Assembly: GCA_040766665.1 (NCBI GenBank)
Contig: JAXGQD010000012.1
Span: 1-35,919 of the forward strand
DNA length: 35,919 nt
From: JAXGQD01 sp040766665
Lineage (GTDB): Bacteria > Bacillota > Clostridia > Saccharofermentanales > Fastidiosipilaceae
Direction: 5' to 3'
Part shown: one piece after another, positions 28,313 through 35,603 of the stretch
Numbering within the stretch: position 1 is the stretch's first letter
Layout of the letters: every line of letters starts with the position of its first letter
Position numbers and translations under genes: made by a program
The notes under the pieces: model-generated
What the model saw: the letters and a program-made list of their open reading frames with translations, nothing else
Database searches by the model: none
Told to the model about the DNA's origin: nothing

Positions 28313-28443
28313 GAAAATACGAATGATTGGACCATTGCCACCGCACTCTTAATCTTGGGAATCAGTCTGCTAGTACTGAAGAAGAGAACGGCAAAAGTCG
28401 ACAAGAAGAACTAAATCAAGACATTGCTTCCTAAGCAAAATAG

Positions 28444-28481
28444 AAAGGCACCGCAGAGGAGAATTCCGCTGCGGTGCCTTT
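28444..28481. terminator. bidirectional terminator between surface protein and tautomerase
   Basis: AAAGGCACCGCAG and its perfect complement CTGCGGTGCCTTT form a 13-bp stem. T-rich sequence follows on the plus strand and, read from the other side, TTTCTATTTTGC follows on the minus strand. It serves both convergent genes. Confidence 0.85.
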
Positions 28482-28510
28482 ACTTTAGTTTTAAAGTAGC
28501 GTTTTAAGCT

Positions 28511-28852
28511 CTATTTGTAGCGCCCACCACTACACCAATTGCCACATTCAGTAAAGCTGATGTAGATATTACTACTGGCTATTCCACAAAGTGTAGCAAT
28601 GGAATCTGTAATTGCCCGTCCCAGTTCGGCTTTATTGTCATCGGCTGCCATCAGAAACATGGCGACATTGACGTAGGCGCAGTTGCCGGCTTTTGCTTGG
28701 TAATACATAGATTGGGCACTGTCGATGCGGAGCATGAGGCGGTCGCTTGTTTTGCCCGGAATAATCTCTATCTGCCTGGACAGGGATTGAGCAAGTTCTG
28801 CTTCCTGCGTTTCGCTTAACTTTTCACTTAATGAGACATGAATGTACGGCAT
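28511..28852 (-). CDS. MIF-like tautomerase-superfamily protein
   Basis: 113 residues, starting Met-Pro: Pro-2 would be the catalytic base after Met removal. The MIF pattern is visible as MPYIHVSLSEKLSETQEAEL, the central LMLRIDSAQSMYYQAKAGNCAYVNVAMF and C-terminal IYISFTECGNWCSGGRYK, close to the MIF trimer core. Bacterial members are usually annotated phenylpyruvate tautomerase-related. Cysteine-rich ending is unremarkable for the family. Substrate unknown. No clear partner: convergent with the adhesin gene and divergent from the DUF5320-like gene. Confidence 0.8.
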   Translation of the reverse strand: MPYIHVSLSEKLSETQEAELAQSLSRQIEIIPGKTSDRLMLRIDSAQSMYYQAKAGNCAYVNVAMFLMAADDNKAELGRAITDSIATLCGIASSNIYISFTECGNWCSGGRYK

Positions 28853-28924
28853 CTTTTTCTCCGAGTAGGCTTTTTTCCATTATAGGCTGGATTGTTCAAA
28901 GAGTCATGCTTAGGCTCAAGAGTT

Positions 28925-28978
28925 ATTGACAAATGTCGATAATAAATCTAAAATAACATTAATGACATATGTCGAATA
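28925..28978 (+). promoter_or_regulatory. promoter with two matching palindromic operators
   Basis: A consensus promoter TTGACA (28926-28931), 17-base spacer, TAAAAT (28949-28954). Operator 1 ATTGACAAATGTCGATA (28925-28941) overlaps the -35 box. Operator 2 AATGACATATGTCGAATA (28961-28978) begins at the predicted transcript start. Both share TGACA(A/T)ATGTCGA and are spaced 36 bases. Strong aaaGGAGGtg follows. Such a layout means tight repression by a dimeric, probably metal- or redox-sensing regulator; the regulator is not identified. Confidence 0.7.
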
Positions 28979-28997
28979 TGAAAAAGGAGGTGAATAT

Positions 28998-29251
28998 ATG
29001 CACAGTAGAAGATATGGTAGACATGGAGCGCCTGCCCACGACCGTTGCGGCAGACGGCAGCACGGCGAACTGGCTGAAAGTCATGTTCACAGGCATCATC
29101 CGCGTCATCCCAGATGCTTAGCGGATCAACCGAGCGATGGCCTGTCGCGAGTGCCGGAATGAGTTTGAAAAAAGAGCGATTGGAGAGACGCAAAGCGTTT
29201 TTACAGAAAAGACTTGAAATGATAAATCAGCGACTCACAGATTTAGCGTGA
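28998..29251 (+). pseudogene. His/Cys-rich DUF5320-like small protein (frameshifted, or two overlapping ORFs)
   Basis: ATG 28998 follows a perfect AAAGGAGGTG. The first frame encodes 54 residues, ending at 29162, that are remarkably rich in His, Arg and Cys (SHVHRHHPRHPRC). A second frame starting ATG 29159 encodes MSLKKERLERRKAFLQKRLE and continues to LA at 29251. This Leu/Lys/Glu helix is the usual C-terminus of DUF5320 proteins. A one-base error between about 29110 and 29160 would join them into one ~84-residue metal-rich protein; otherwise they are coupled ORFs with overlapping stop and start. Together with the following DUF134 gene this resembles small metal-handling sets found near Fe-S or NifB/X-type genes. 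Confidence 0.55.
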
Positions 29252-29338
29252 GAGATAGGAAAGCACACCCGGATTATGATTTAACCTGGGTAGGCAGTAA
29301 CCGGAGGACACTCTGGTTATTTTTCAATAGGAGTAAAT

Positions 29339-29730
29339 ATGGCCAGACCGATGAAGAGGCGCAGAGTTTGCGCAATGCCCAGGCAGCAAATGTTTTGTGC
29401 CTAGTCCACGTAAACGGTTTTATGCAGAACAAGCAGATAGCGTGAAAATGACTGTGGACGAATTTGAGACGATTCGCTTAATCGATTATGAGGGCTTACT
29501 CCAAGAGGAATGCGCAGAGTGGATGGATGTCGCTCGTACGACTGTACGTTTACCCACTTTAATGCCCGCCTGAAATTGGCAGAGGCACTCTGTAGTGCCT
29601 CGCCTTGATCATTCAGGGCGGGGAGTATGTGCTCTGCCAAGACGATAAAGCGCTTCGGCCTCTACCCAGGGGACGACATGTCCACCGCCATAGAGGACAT
29701 GGCAGACACAAACATCGTGGAGTGAAGTGA
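29339..29730 (+). pseudogene. DUF134 family protein with His-rich tail (three frameshifts)
   Basis: ATG 29339 follows AGGAG. The DUF134 pattern is clear across frames: MARPMKRRRVCAMPRQQMF, then SVKMTVDEFETIRLIDYEGL and QEECAEWMDVARTTV (a sigma-region-4-like helix-turn-helix), NARLKLAEALC, and IQGGEYVLCQ. Indels at about 29399, 29547 and 29608 are required. The C-terminus carries an unusual His/Arg run (RGRHVHRHRGHGRHKHRG) ending at 29730, suggesting metal binding. DUF134 proteins are small putative DNA-binding proteins usually next to iron-sulfur or NifX-like genes. This one could be the regulator of the operators upstream of its own operon, an inference. Confidence 0.7.
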
Positions 29731-29796
29731 ATGAAAAAGCTTCACTTACTTGTACGCGACTGCAGTGAAATACGGGTTCCGCTTGATCAAAATCGG

Positions 29797-30102
29797 CTAG
29801 CTTTTAAATGAGGCATTATCCCATTCTGCACTTACCTCATCCGCCTTATCGTTATAGTCTATTTCATTGAATTTTACATCGACCCAATAAGCACCTTTTT
29901 TATCGCTGACTTCGCCGTAAACCGGAAGCCAGCCAGTTCTGCCTGCCGGAATGCGCACATTTCCTTGCTGGATTTTGCCAATGAAAACGCATAAATCAGC
30001 GCTTCTTTCTTCAGCACTTATGTAGTAATCACGTGATATGGTTACAACAAGTGTGGTTGGCGCGCAGTCGTGATAAAATATGTACTTGAATTCTTTGTAC
30101 AT
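29797..30102 (-). CDS. hypothetical protein, ~101 residues
   Basis: Minus-strand frame of 113 codons if started at 30138; I prefer the internal ATG at 30102, since the longer start overlaps the PfoR-like gene. Neither start has a good ribosome binding site. The composition looks coding: IFYHDCAPTTLVVTISRDYY, GKIQQGNVRIPAGRTGWLPVYGEV and KGAYWVDVKFNEIDY suggest a small beta-rich cytoplasmic protein. I do not recognise a family. It is convergent with the DUF134 gene and divergent from the membrane protein gene. It could be a fragment. Confidence 0.4.
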   Translation of the reverse strand: MYKEFKYIFYHDCAPTTLVVTISRDYYISAEERSADLCVFIGKIQQGNVRIPAGRTGWLPVYGEVSDKKGAYWVDVKFNEIDYNDKADEVSAEWDNASFKS

Positions 30103-30116
30103 AGGAAGGTGTAAAG

Positions 30117-31262
30117 ATGCAGCAAGATGAGAAGACAACGCAAGAAGAGATGAAAAAACAGAAATCAGGTTTTGTCGCTTTTTTAGAGCGCAAGAATGTG
30201 TATATATCGTTTAAACGCTACGGCATCGACGCGCTCAGTGCCATGGCTTTGGGGCTTTTTGCTTCGCTGCTGATTGGGACCATCATGTCCACTTTGGGGC
30301 AGCAATTGGTCAATGCCTTTGGTGCGAATGCGCTGTTTACTGCGCTTCATTGATGCCGGTAAGTTTGCCTCACAGGCGACCGGTCCGGCGATGGCTGTTT
30401 CTATCGGTTATGCTCTGCAGGCACCGCCATTGGTTATGTTTACACTGGCAGGCGTCGGCGTTGCGGCCAATACTTTAGGTGGCGGGGGGACCCTTGGCGG
30501 TTTTGGTGGTCTCGGTTTTTGCCTGTGAATTTGGCAAAAATCGTCTCCAAAGAAACCAAAGTGGACATTATCGTGACACCTTTTGTGACCATGTTTGTGG
30601 GCGGAGTTCTGTCCATGTGGTGGGCACCGGCGATTGGCCAGGCGGCGTCGGCTGTCGGTGAAGCCATCATGTGGGCTACGGAACGTCAGCCTTTCGTCAT
30701 GGGGGTTCTGGTCTCCGTTATCGTCGGTGTAGCTTTGACCTTGCCGATTTCCTCTGCGGCGATCTGTGCCGCGCTGGGCGTGGTGGGCATGGCAGGCGGT
30801 GCTGCGGTGGCGGGCTGCTGTGCGCAGATGGTGGGTTTTGCCGTGATGTCCTTTAAGGAGAATCGCTGGGGTGGATTAGTGGCCCAGGGACTAGGCACGT
30901 CCATGCTGCAAATGGGTAATATTCTGCGTAATCCGCGTGTTTGGATTCCGCCGACGCTAGCCTCAGCTGTGACCGGGCCGATTGCCACCCTCGTTTTTAA
31001 ACTACAAATGAACGGTGCGCCGCTATCGTCAGGTATGGGCACTTCCGGTTTGGTTGGTCAAATCGGGGTGATTACGGGCTGGTTTACGCCCTCAGAGGCA
31101 GCCGTGAAAGCCGGTGCCGCGGCTATTGCTCCAACAGCTATGGATTGGTTGGGTTTGGTGCTGATTAGTTTTGTTTTACCTGCGATTTTGACTCTGCTCT
31201 TTGCTTATCCTCTGCGCAAGATGGGTTGGATTAAAGACGGAGATCTCAAGTTGGATTTATAA
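30117..31262 (+). pseudogene. PfoR/PTS-EIIC-like membrane protein (three +1 frameshifts)
   Basis: ATG 30117 follows GGAAGGTG. Repairing single extra bases at about 30346, 30485 and 30526 gives 380 residues with some ten hydrophobic segments. Signature stretches: ISFKRYGIDALSAMALGLFASLLIGTI, GPAMAVSIGYALQAPPLVMFTL, AGGPLAVLVVSVFA and VNLAKIVSKETKVDIIVTPFV. These fit the EIIC-like family that includes PfoR, a putative regulator of perfringolysin in Clostridium; the biochemical role of the family is poorly known and no PTS phosphorylation domains are fused here. Only extra bases are found, three in 180 bp, then a long clean frame, which points to local sequence error. Confidence 0.75.
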
Positions 31263-31292
31263 GCTGCTTTTGCCATTCACGAGGGGAGTAAC

Positions 31293-32423
31293 GTGGCCCG
31301 CTTGAAGATAAAGACAATGGCCTTTGGACGAAAGATTTGGCTGCTCATCTGCAGTGTTATGCTATTGAGCCTACCTGCCTGTGCAACGATGAGTCATGCG
31401 GCGGAGTTGACGGCGACGACGAATTTTAGCACGACATCTTTAGTACAAAGTTCCGAAGAGGAGGATAGACCGATGAATAAACAAAAAATACAAGACATCT
31501 ATTTGGCTGGCGGTTGTTTCTGGGGGGTTGAAGGATATTTTGTGCAGCTACCCGGAGTCATAGATACGGAAGTAGGTTATGCAAATGGCAAAAGTGGACA
31601 AACCTCCTACTATGAAATCGCTTCCACCGGTCACGCTGAGACTTTGAAACTGAGCTATGACGCTAACCGAATTCATTTGGCAGAGATCCTGGCACATTTT
31701 TTTCGCATCATTGATCCCACCATGCTAAACCAACAGGGCAATGACCGGGGTACGCAATATCGCACCGGCATTTACTACACCGACGAGCTGCAGAAGCAAG
31801 TGGCAGCGGCAGCCCTGGAAGTCGAGGCTAAAAAGTACGACAAGCCTCTTGTTGTGGAGCTTGAAGCGCTGGAAAACTATGTGAATGCTGAAGACTATCA
31901 TCAGGATTACCTGGATAAAAATCCCGGTGGCTATTGTCATATCAATCTGAATATGGCAAAAGACCCGCTCTATCCACCCTATACAAAGAAAGACGATAAC
32001 ACCCTAAAGCAAGAACTGAGTGACTTACAATACGACGTGACGCAGAATGCAGAAACTGAACGAGCCTTTACTTCGGAATATGACAAGTTCAGCGAAGCCG
32101 GCATCTTTGTTGACATCACCAGCGGTCAGCCGCTCTTTACCTCCGACGATAAATACGATGCAGGTTGTGGTTGGCCTTCCTTTACAATGCCGATTACCAC
32201 ATCAGTCATCGCCTATCTGGAAGATGCAAGCTATGGCATGAAAAGGATAGAAGTGCGCTCAAAAGAAGCCGACAGCCATTTAGGGCACGTATTTGAAGAT
32301 GGACCGCAAGCCCAAGGCGGTCTGCGCTACTGTATCAACGGTGCCAGTTTACGTTTTATTCCGAAAGCAGAGATGGCAGAGGCCGGCTATGAGGCTTACT
32401 TACCTTATGTCGTAAAAGATTGA
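31293..32423 (+). CDS. msrAB: secreted/lipid-anchored MsrA-MsrB methionine sulfoxide reductase fusion
   Basis: 376 residues from GTG 31293, behind GAGGGGAG. The N-terminus is a signal with lipobox-like SLPAC (Cys ~30), placing the enzyme outside the membrane. MsrA domain (residues ~66-215) has the nucleophile in AGGCFWG and the GYCHINL C-terminal motif. MsrB domain (~230-372) has GCGWPSF and catalytic RYCINGASLRF. The two CxxC zinc sites of many MsrB proteins are replaced (FVDITSGQPLF), so it is the zinc-free type. It reduces both sulfoxide epimers of methionine in exported proteins. An internal ATG at 31473 after AGGAGG could give a cytoplasmic form without the signal. Confidence 0.92.
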   Translation: MARLKIKTMAFGRKIWLLICSVMLLSLPACATMSHAAELTATTNFSTTSLVQSSEEEDRPMNKQKIQDIYLAGGCFWGVEGYFVQLPGVIDTEVGYANGKSGQTSYYEIASTGHAETLKLSYDANRIHLAEILAHFFRIIDPTMLNQQGNDRGTQYRTGIYYTDELQKQVAAAALEVEAKKYDKPLVVELEALENYVNAEDYHQDYLDKNPGGYCHINLNMAKDPLYPPYTKKDDNTLKQELSDLQYDVTQNAETERAFTSEYDKFSEAGIFVDITSGQPLFTSDDKYDAGCGWPSFTMPITTSVIAYLEDASYGMKRIEVRSKEADSHLGHVFEDGPQAQGGLRYCINGASLRFIPKAEMAEAGYEAYLPYVVKD

Positions 32424-32437
32424 TACTATTCCATATC

Positions 32438-32466
32438 TTGACATGAAGTTAGTCTGGGCTTATTCT
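32438..32466 (+). promoter_or_regulatory. promoter of the copper operon
   Basis: TTGACA (32438-32443), 17-base spacer, TATTCT (32461-32466). It lies 15 bases after the msrAB stop, so copA-csoR form their own unit. Confidence 0.7.
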
Positions 32467-32475
32467 TAAATTGAA

Positions 32476-32494
32476 ACCACCCCTGGGGGGTGGT
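32476..32494. promoter_or_regulatory. CsoR-type operator
   Basis: ACCACCCCTGGGGGGTGGT, a G/C-tract inverted repeat with a 3-base centre, right after the -10 box. G-tract palindromes of this sort are the known binding sites of CsoR repressors, and csoR is in the same operon, so autoregulation and copper derepression of copA are expected. Confidence 0.75.
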
Positions 32495-32512
32495 AGAAAA
32501 GAAGGATAAGCG

Positions 32513-35270
32513 ATGAAGATGACAAGTTTAAATACAGATAGACAAAATAATCAAAGTGTCCCAGGGCTAGGTAATGCGGAGGTGAAAAACGAGCAGCAAA
32601 CCTGGCGCTTCCAATTGGAAGGCCTGACTTGTGCTTCCTGTGCCGCGGCTGTGACCAAAGCCGTCAAGCCGCTCCCAGGTGTAGAGGAGATCGATGTAAA
32701 TCCGCTCACTCAAAAGATGGTTTTACAGCTTGACGAGGACGCAGCACTCGCTCCTGAAACCGTGCTCGATGCGGTACGCAAAGCGGGTTATGATGGGGTG
32801 CTTAGTTCCGCACCTGCACTTAAGACACAAAGCGGTACAGCAGTTGTGAGCTCAGCAGCGTCCCTGAGTACTGAGGCTTATAAAGCAAAAGAAGACCCCA
32901 GCCATAAAGAATATCTCGCCGCGAAGTCACGCTTCTGGCCGAGCTTCTTTTTCATGATACCCATGCTCTACATAACGATGGGCGAAATGGTGGGCTTGCC
33001 TTTGCCATGGTTTTTAACAGGAAGTGAGTACGCGGTGCATTTTGCCCTGACGCAACTGCTGCTGACCTTGCCGGTTATTTACATCAACCGTGTCATTTTC
33101 AGGCGCGGCTTTAAATCCCTAATCAATCGTACACCCAATATGGATGCGCTTATTGCCGTTGGTTCCGGAGCTGCATTGCTATATGGGATTATTGTGCTGT
33201 ATCAGATGGCCAGTGCGCAAAGCATGGGCATGGCTGAACATCTGCTGCACCTCAGACACAGTCTGTACTTCGAGTCAGCCGTTGTCATTTTGACTTTGAT
33301 TGCCCTGGGTAAAATGTTAGAAGGCCGAGCCAAATCCAAGACCAGTTCGGCGATTCAGCAATTGATGGACCTCATCCCACCCGAAGCAGAAGTTGAGCGC
33401 GATGGCCAAGTTTTAAACTTAGGCTTGGATGAAATCCGTTTGGGAGATACCATCGTCCTGCGCCCGGGTCAAAAGGTGCCCGTAGACGGCACCGTTATTA
33501 GCGGATACAGCAGTTTAGATACGGCGGCCGTAACCGGCGAAAGTATTCCGCAGGAAAAAACAGTGGGTGACAAGGTGCTGAGTGGGATGGTGAACCAGTC
33601 CGGTACTTTACGCTTCACTGCTGAAAAGGTGGGTAGCGAAACAACGCTGGCGCAGATTATTCGATTAGTTGAGGAAGCCGCCTCATCCCGGGCTCCGATA
33701 TCACAATTAGCCGATCGCATCTCAGCGATCTTTGTTCCTGTTGTGATTGGCTTGGCCATTTTGACATTAATAATCAACTTGTTATTGGGGCGGGGTTTTG
33801 ATGCGTCCTTGGCTTTTGCCATAACGGTGCTGGTTATTTCTTGCCCTTGCGCGCTGGGTTTGGCAACACCCGTGGCAATCATGGTGGGTACCGGACAGGG
33901 CGCTAAACAGGGCATACTCCTGCGTTCAGGTGAAGCACTCGAACATGCAGGCAAAGTCGATACCGTCGTGATGGATAAAACCGGCACGGTAACGGAGGGC
34001 AAACCGCGCGTGACGGATTTGGTACTGGCACTCAAGGCAAACGAAGATGAGAAACAAAAGTCTGATGAAATTCTGGCGTTGGCAGCCTCACTGGAATATG
34101 TTTCGGAACATCCTCTGGCGACAGCTGTCGTCAAACACGCAGCGCAACAAGAGCTGCCGTTGGCGGATGTAGCGGATTTTAGTGCCGTTGCGGGCAGAGG
34201 GGTGAAGGGCCTTGTATCAGAACAACAGGTCTTGGCGGGTAATCAAAAATTCCTGGCCGAAGAAGCAGTACGTATTGGTTCAGAATGGCAAAACCCCATA
34301 AGTGAGCTTAACGCGGAAGGACGAACACTCCTGTTTATTGCTGTAGACGGTCAGGCTGGCCATGATTATTGCCGTGGCTGATGAAATTAAGAACGGCTCT
34401 GAAGCGCACTCAAGGCACTCAGAAACAGCATCTTTAAAAACTGTGCTTTTGACCGGCGACGTTGCTGCGGTTGCGGAGCCCTTGGCTAAGCGTTTGGGTT
34501 TTGATGAGGTCCATGCGGGTGTTTTGCCTGCTGATAAGGCTAAAGTAGTTTCAGCCTTGCAAGAGGAGCCCAATAAAAAAGGCAATCCCTCACATGTCAT
34601 GATGTTGGGTGACGGCATCAACGACGCCCCGGCATTGGCTTTGGCGGATGTCGGTGTGGCGATGGGTGGCGGGACCGATATCGCTATGGAGACGGCGGAT
34701 GTGGTCTTATTGAACAATGACCTGCGTGCCGCGGTCAATGCAATCGGACTCAGTCGTGCGACCCTGCGCAACATTAAACAGAATCTCTTCTGGGCTTTTA
34801 TTTACAATATCTTAGGCATTCCTTTAGCGGCGGGTGTCTTTGCATCAGCGGGTCTGGTTTTGACCCCGATGTATGGGGCTGCGGCCATGAGCCTAAGTTC
34901 GCTCTTTGTCGTGACAAACGCTTTGCGCTTGCGCAACTACAAGCCTGAATTGGCCTTGGTTGATGACGCTAAGGGAAAGCTGAGCGGAGAAGGTTTTGCC
35001 GTTCGTACTCGTGTGATACGTAAAGAAGAAGTTGCTGATCAGCAAAAAATCGGAGGAAAACAGATGGAAAGCAGAATTAATGTTGGCGGGATGAGCTGCC
35101 AGAATTGTATCAAGCACGTCAAGAAAGCTTTGGAAGCCTTGGGGGCTAAGGCTGAAGTGGATTTGGAAAGCGGTAACGTAATACTGCAATCCGAACAGCC
35201 GCTCATGGAATCGGCTTTGAAAGAAAGCTTGGCCGAGGCTGGTTATGAACTCTTGTCGTATGAGGGCTGA
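32513..35270 (+). pseudogene. copA: copper-exporting P1B-type ATPase with extra C-terminal HMA domain (one +1 indel)
   Basis: About 918 residues after removing one extra base near 34360 (GCTGGCCATG should read GCTGGCATG). N-terminal heavy-metal domain with GLTCASC (C40, C43). Eight membrane helices, metal-gate SCPCALGLATP, phosphorylation DKTGTVTEGK, nucleotide-domain EHPLATAVV and hinge GDGINDAPALALADVGVAMG: the full CPC-type Cu(I) exporter set. Beyond the last helix a ~45-residue linker leads to a second heavy-metal domain (GGMSCQNCIKHV). It pumps Cu(I) out across the membrane. Start ATG 32513 follows AAGGA. Controlled by the CsoR operator; csoR starts three bases after the stop. The indel is probably a sequence error. 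Confidence 0.9.
35064..35270 (+). CDS. possible separately translated CopZ-like copper chaperone inside copA
   Basis: Same reading frame as copA. GGAGG (35052-35056) lies seven bases before ATG 35064, an ideal start for a 68-residue CopZ-type protein: MESRINVGGMSCQNCIKHV, then the beta-alpha-beta-beta-alpha-beta pattern to YELLSYEG. A separate chaperone and a fused C-terminal domain could thus come from one gene. Only the sequence signal is seen; use of the start is inference. The alternative is that the domain works only as part of CopA. Confidence 0.5.
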   Translation: MESRINVGGMSCQNCIKHVKKALEALGAKAEVDLESGNVILQSEQPLMESALKESLAEAGYELLSYEG

Positions 35271-35273
35271 GCA

Positions 35274-35549
35274 GTGAAAGCGGATAAGAAAAAAGTAGGA
35301 ACGTTGTTAAAAACAGCACGCGGTCAAATTGACGGGCTGCTGAAAATGATTGAAGATGAGCGCTATTGTATCGATATTTCCCATCAGCTGTCTGCGACTT
35401 CGGCCATTCTCAGAAAAGCGAATCGTGAAGTTTTGAGAGCTCACATGGACCATTGCATCGCAGATGCTCTCTCAGGAGACAGTCTAATGGATAAGGATGC
35501 TAAACTGAAAGAACTAAGTGAACTGATGCAGACTTGGGAGAAGCTCTAA
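35274..35549 (+). CDS. csoR: CsoR-family copper-sensing repressor
   Basis: 91 residues, GTG start at 35274 just after the copA stop, with GAGGGC upstream. All-helical DUF156 protein. The Cu(I) ligands of CsoR are in register: C32 (RYCIDI), H57 and C61 (AHMDHC), with the 25- and 4-residue spacings of the characterised repressor. LLKTARGQIDGLLKMIEDERYC is the family's N-terminal helix signature in short form. It represses copA without copper by binding the G-tract palindrome at 32476-32494, and is thereby self-regulated. Confidence 0.92.
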   Translation: MKADKKKVGTLLKTARGQIDGLLKMIEDERYCIDISHQLSATSAILRKANREVLRAHMDHCIADALSGDSLMDKDAKLKELSELMQTWEKL

Positions 35550-35603
35550 GAAATAGAAAATGTTAACTCTGCGGCTTTGTCGCAGCTATTTATGGAGAGA
35601 CAG

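Larger units (their letters stand above)
20767..28414 (+). pseudogene. giant cell-wall-anchored adhesin-like protein (~2,549 residues; one stop patch and two -1 indels)
   Basis: ATG 20767 follows CAGGAGGA. Domains in order: signal peptide (residues ~1-38, cut near MALAG); a globular head (~40-470) with SdrD/collagen-B-like segments (RGTVYWDWDYAAYGDVD); putative-Ig domains (LPEGLSFNTSTGEITGTP type) at ~470-860; thrombospondin-type-3 calcium motif DTDGDGIPDVTDTDDDGDG, twice; 13 Ig-like repeats of 87 residues; a Rib-like domain; a last beta domain; FPRTG sorting motif; membrane helix; basic tail. The frame is broken by a garbled 40-base patch with a TAA at 23422, and by single missing bases at about 24744 and 25178. 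All three lie inside near-identical repeats, where consensus errors are most likely. Role: surface adhesion or biofilm, inferred. It stands alone between its own promoter and terminator. Confidence 0.85.

Noticed and set aside
30103..30138. Longer start of the minus-strand hypothetical protein
   Set aside because: It would overlap the start of the PfoR-like gene and has no ribosome binding site.
34340..34380. Programmed ribosomal frameshift in copA
   Set aside because: No slippery heptamer; one extra C in GGCCATG explains it, and it lies inside the catalytic region where truncation would be useless.
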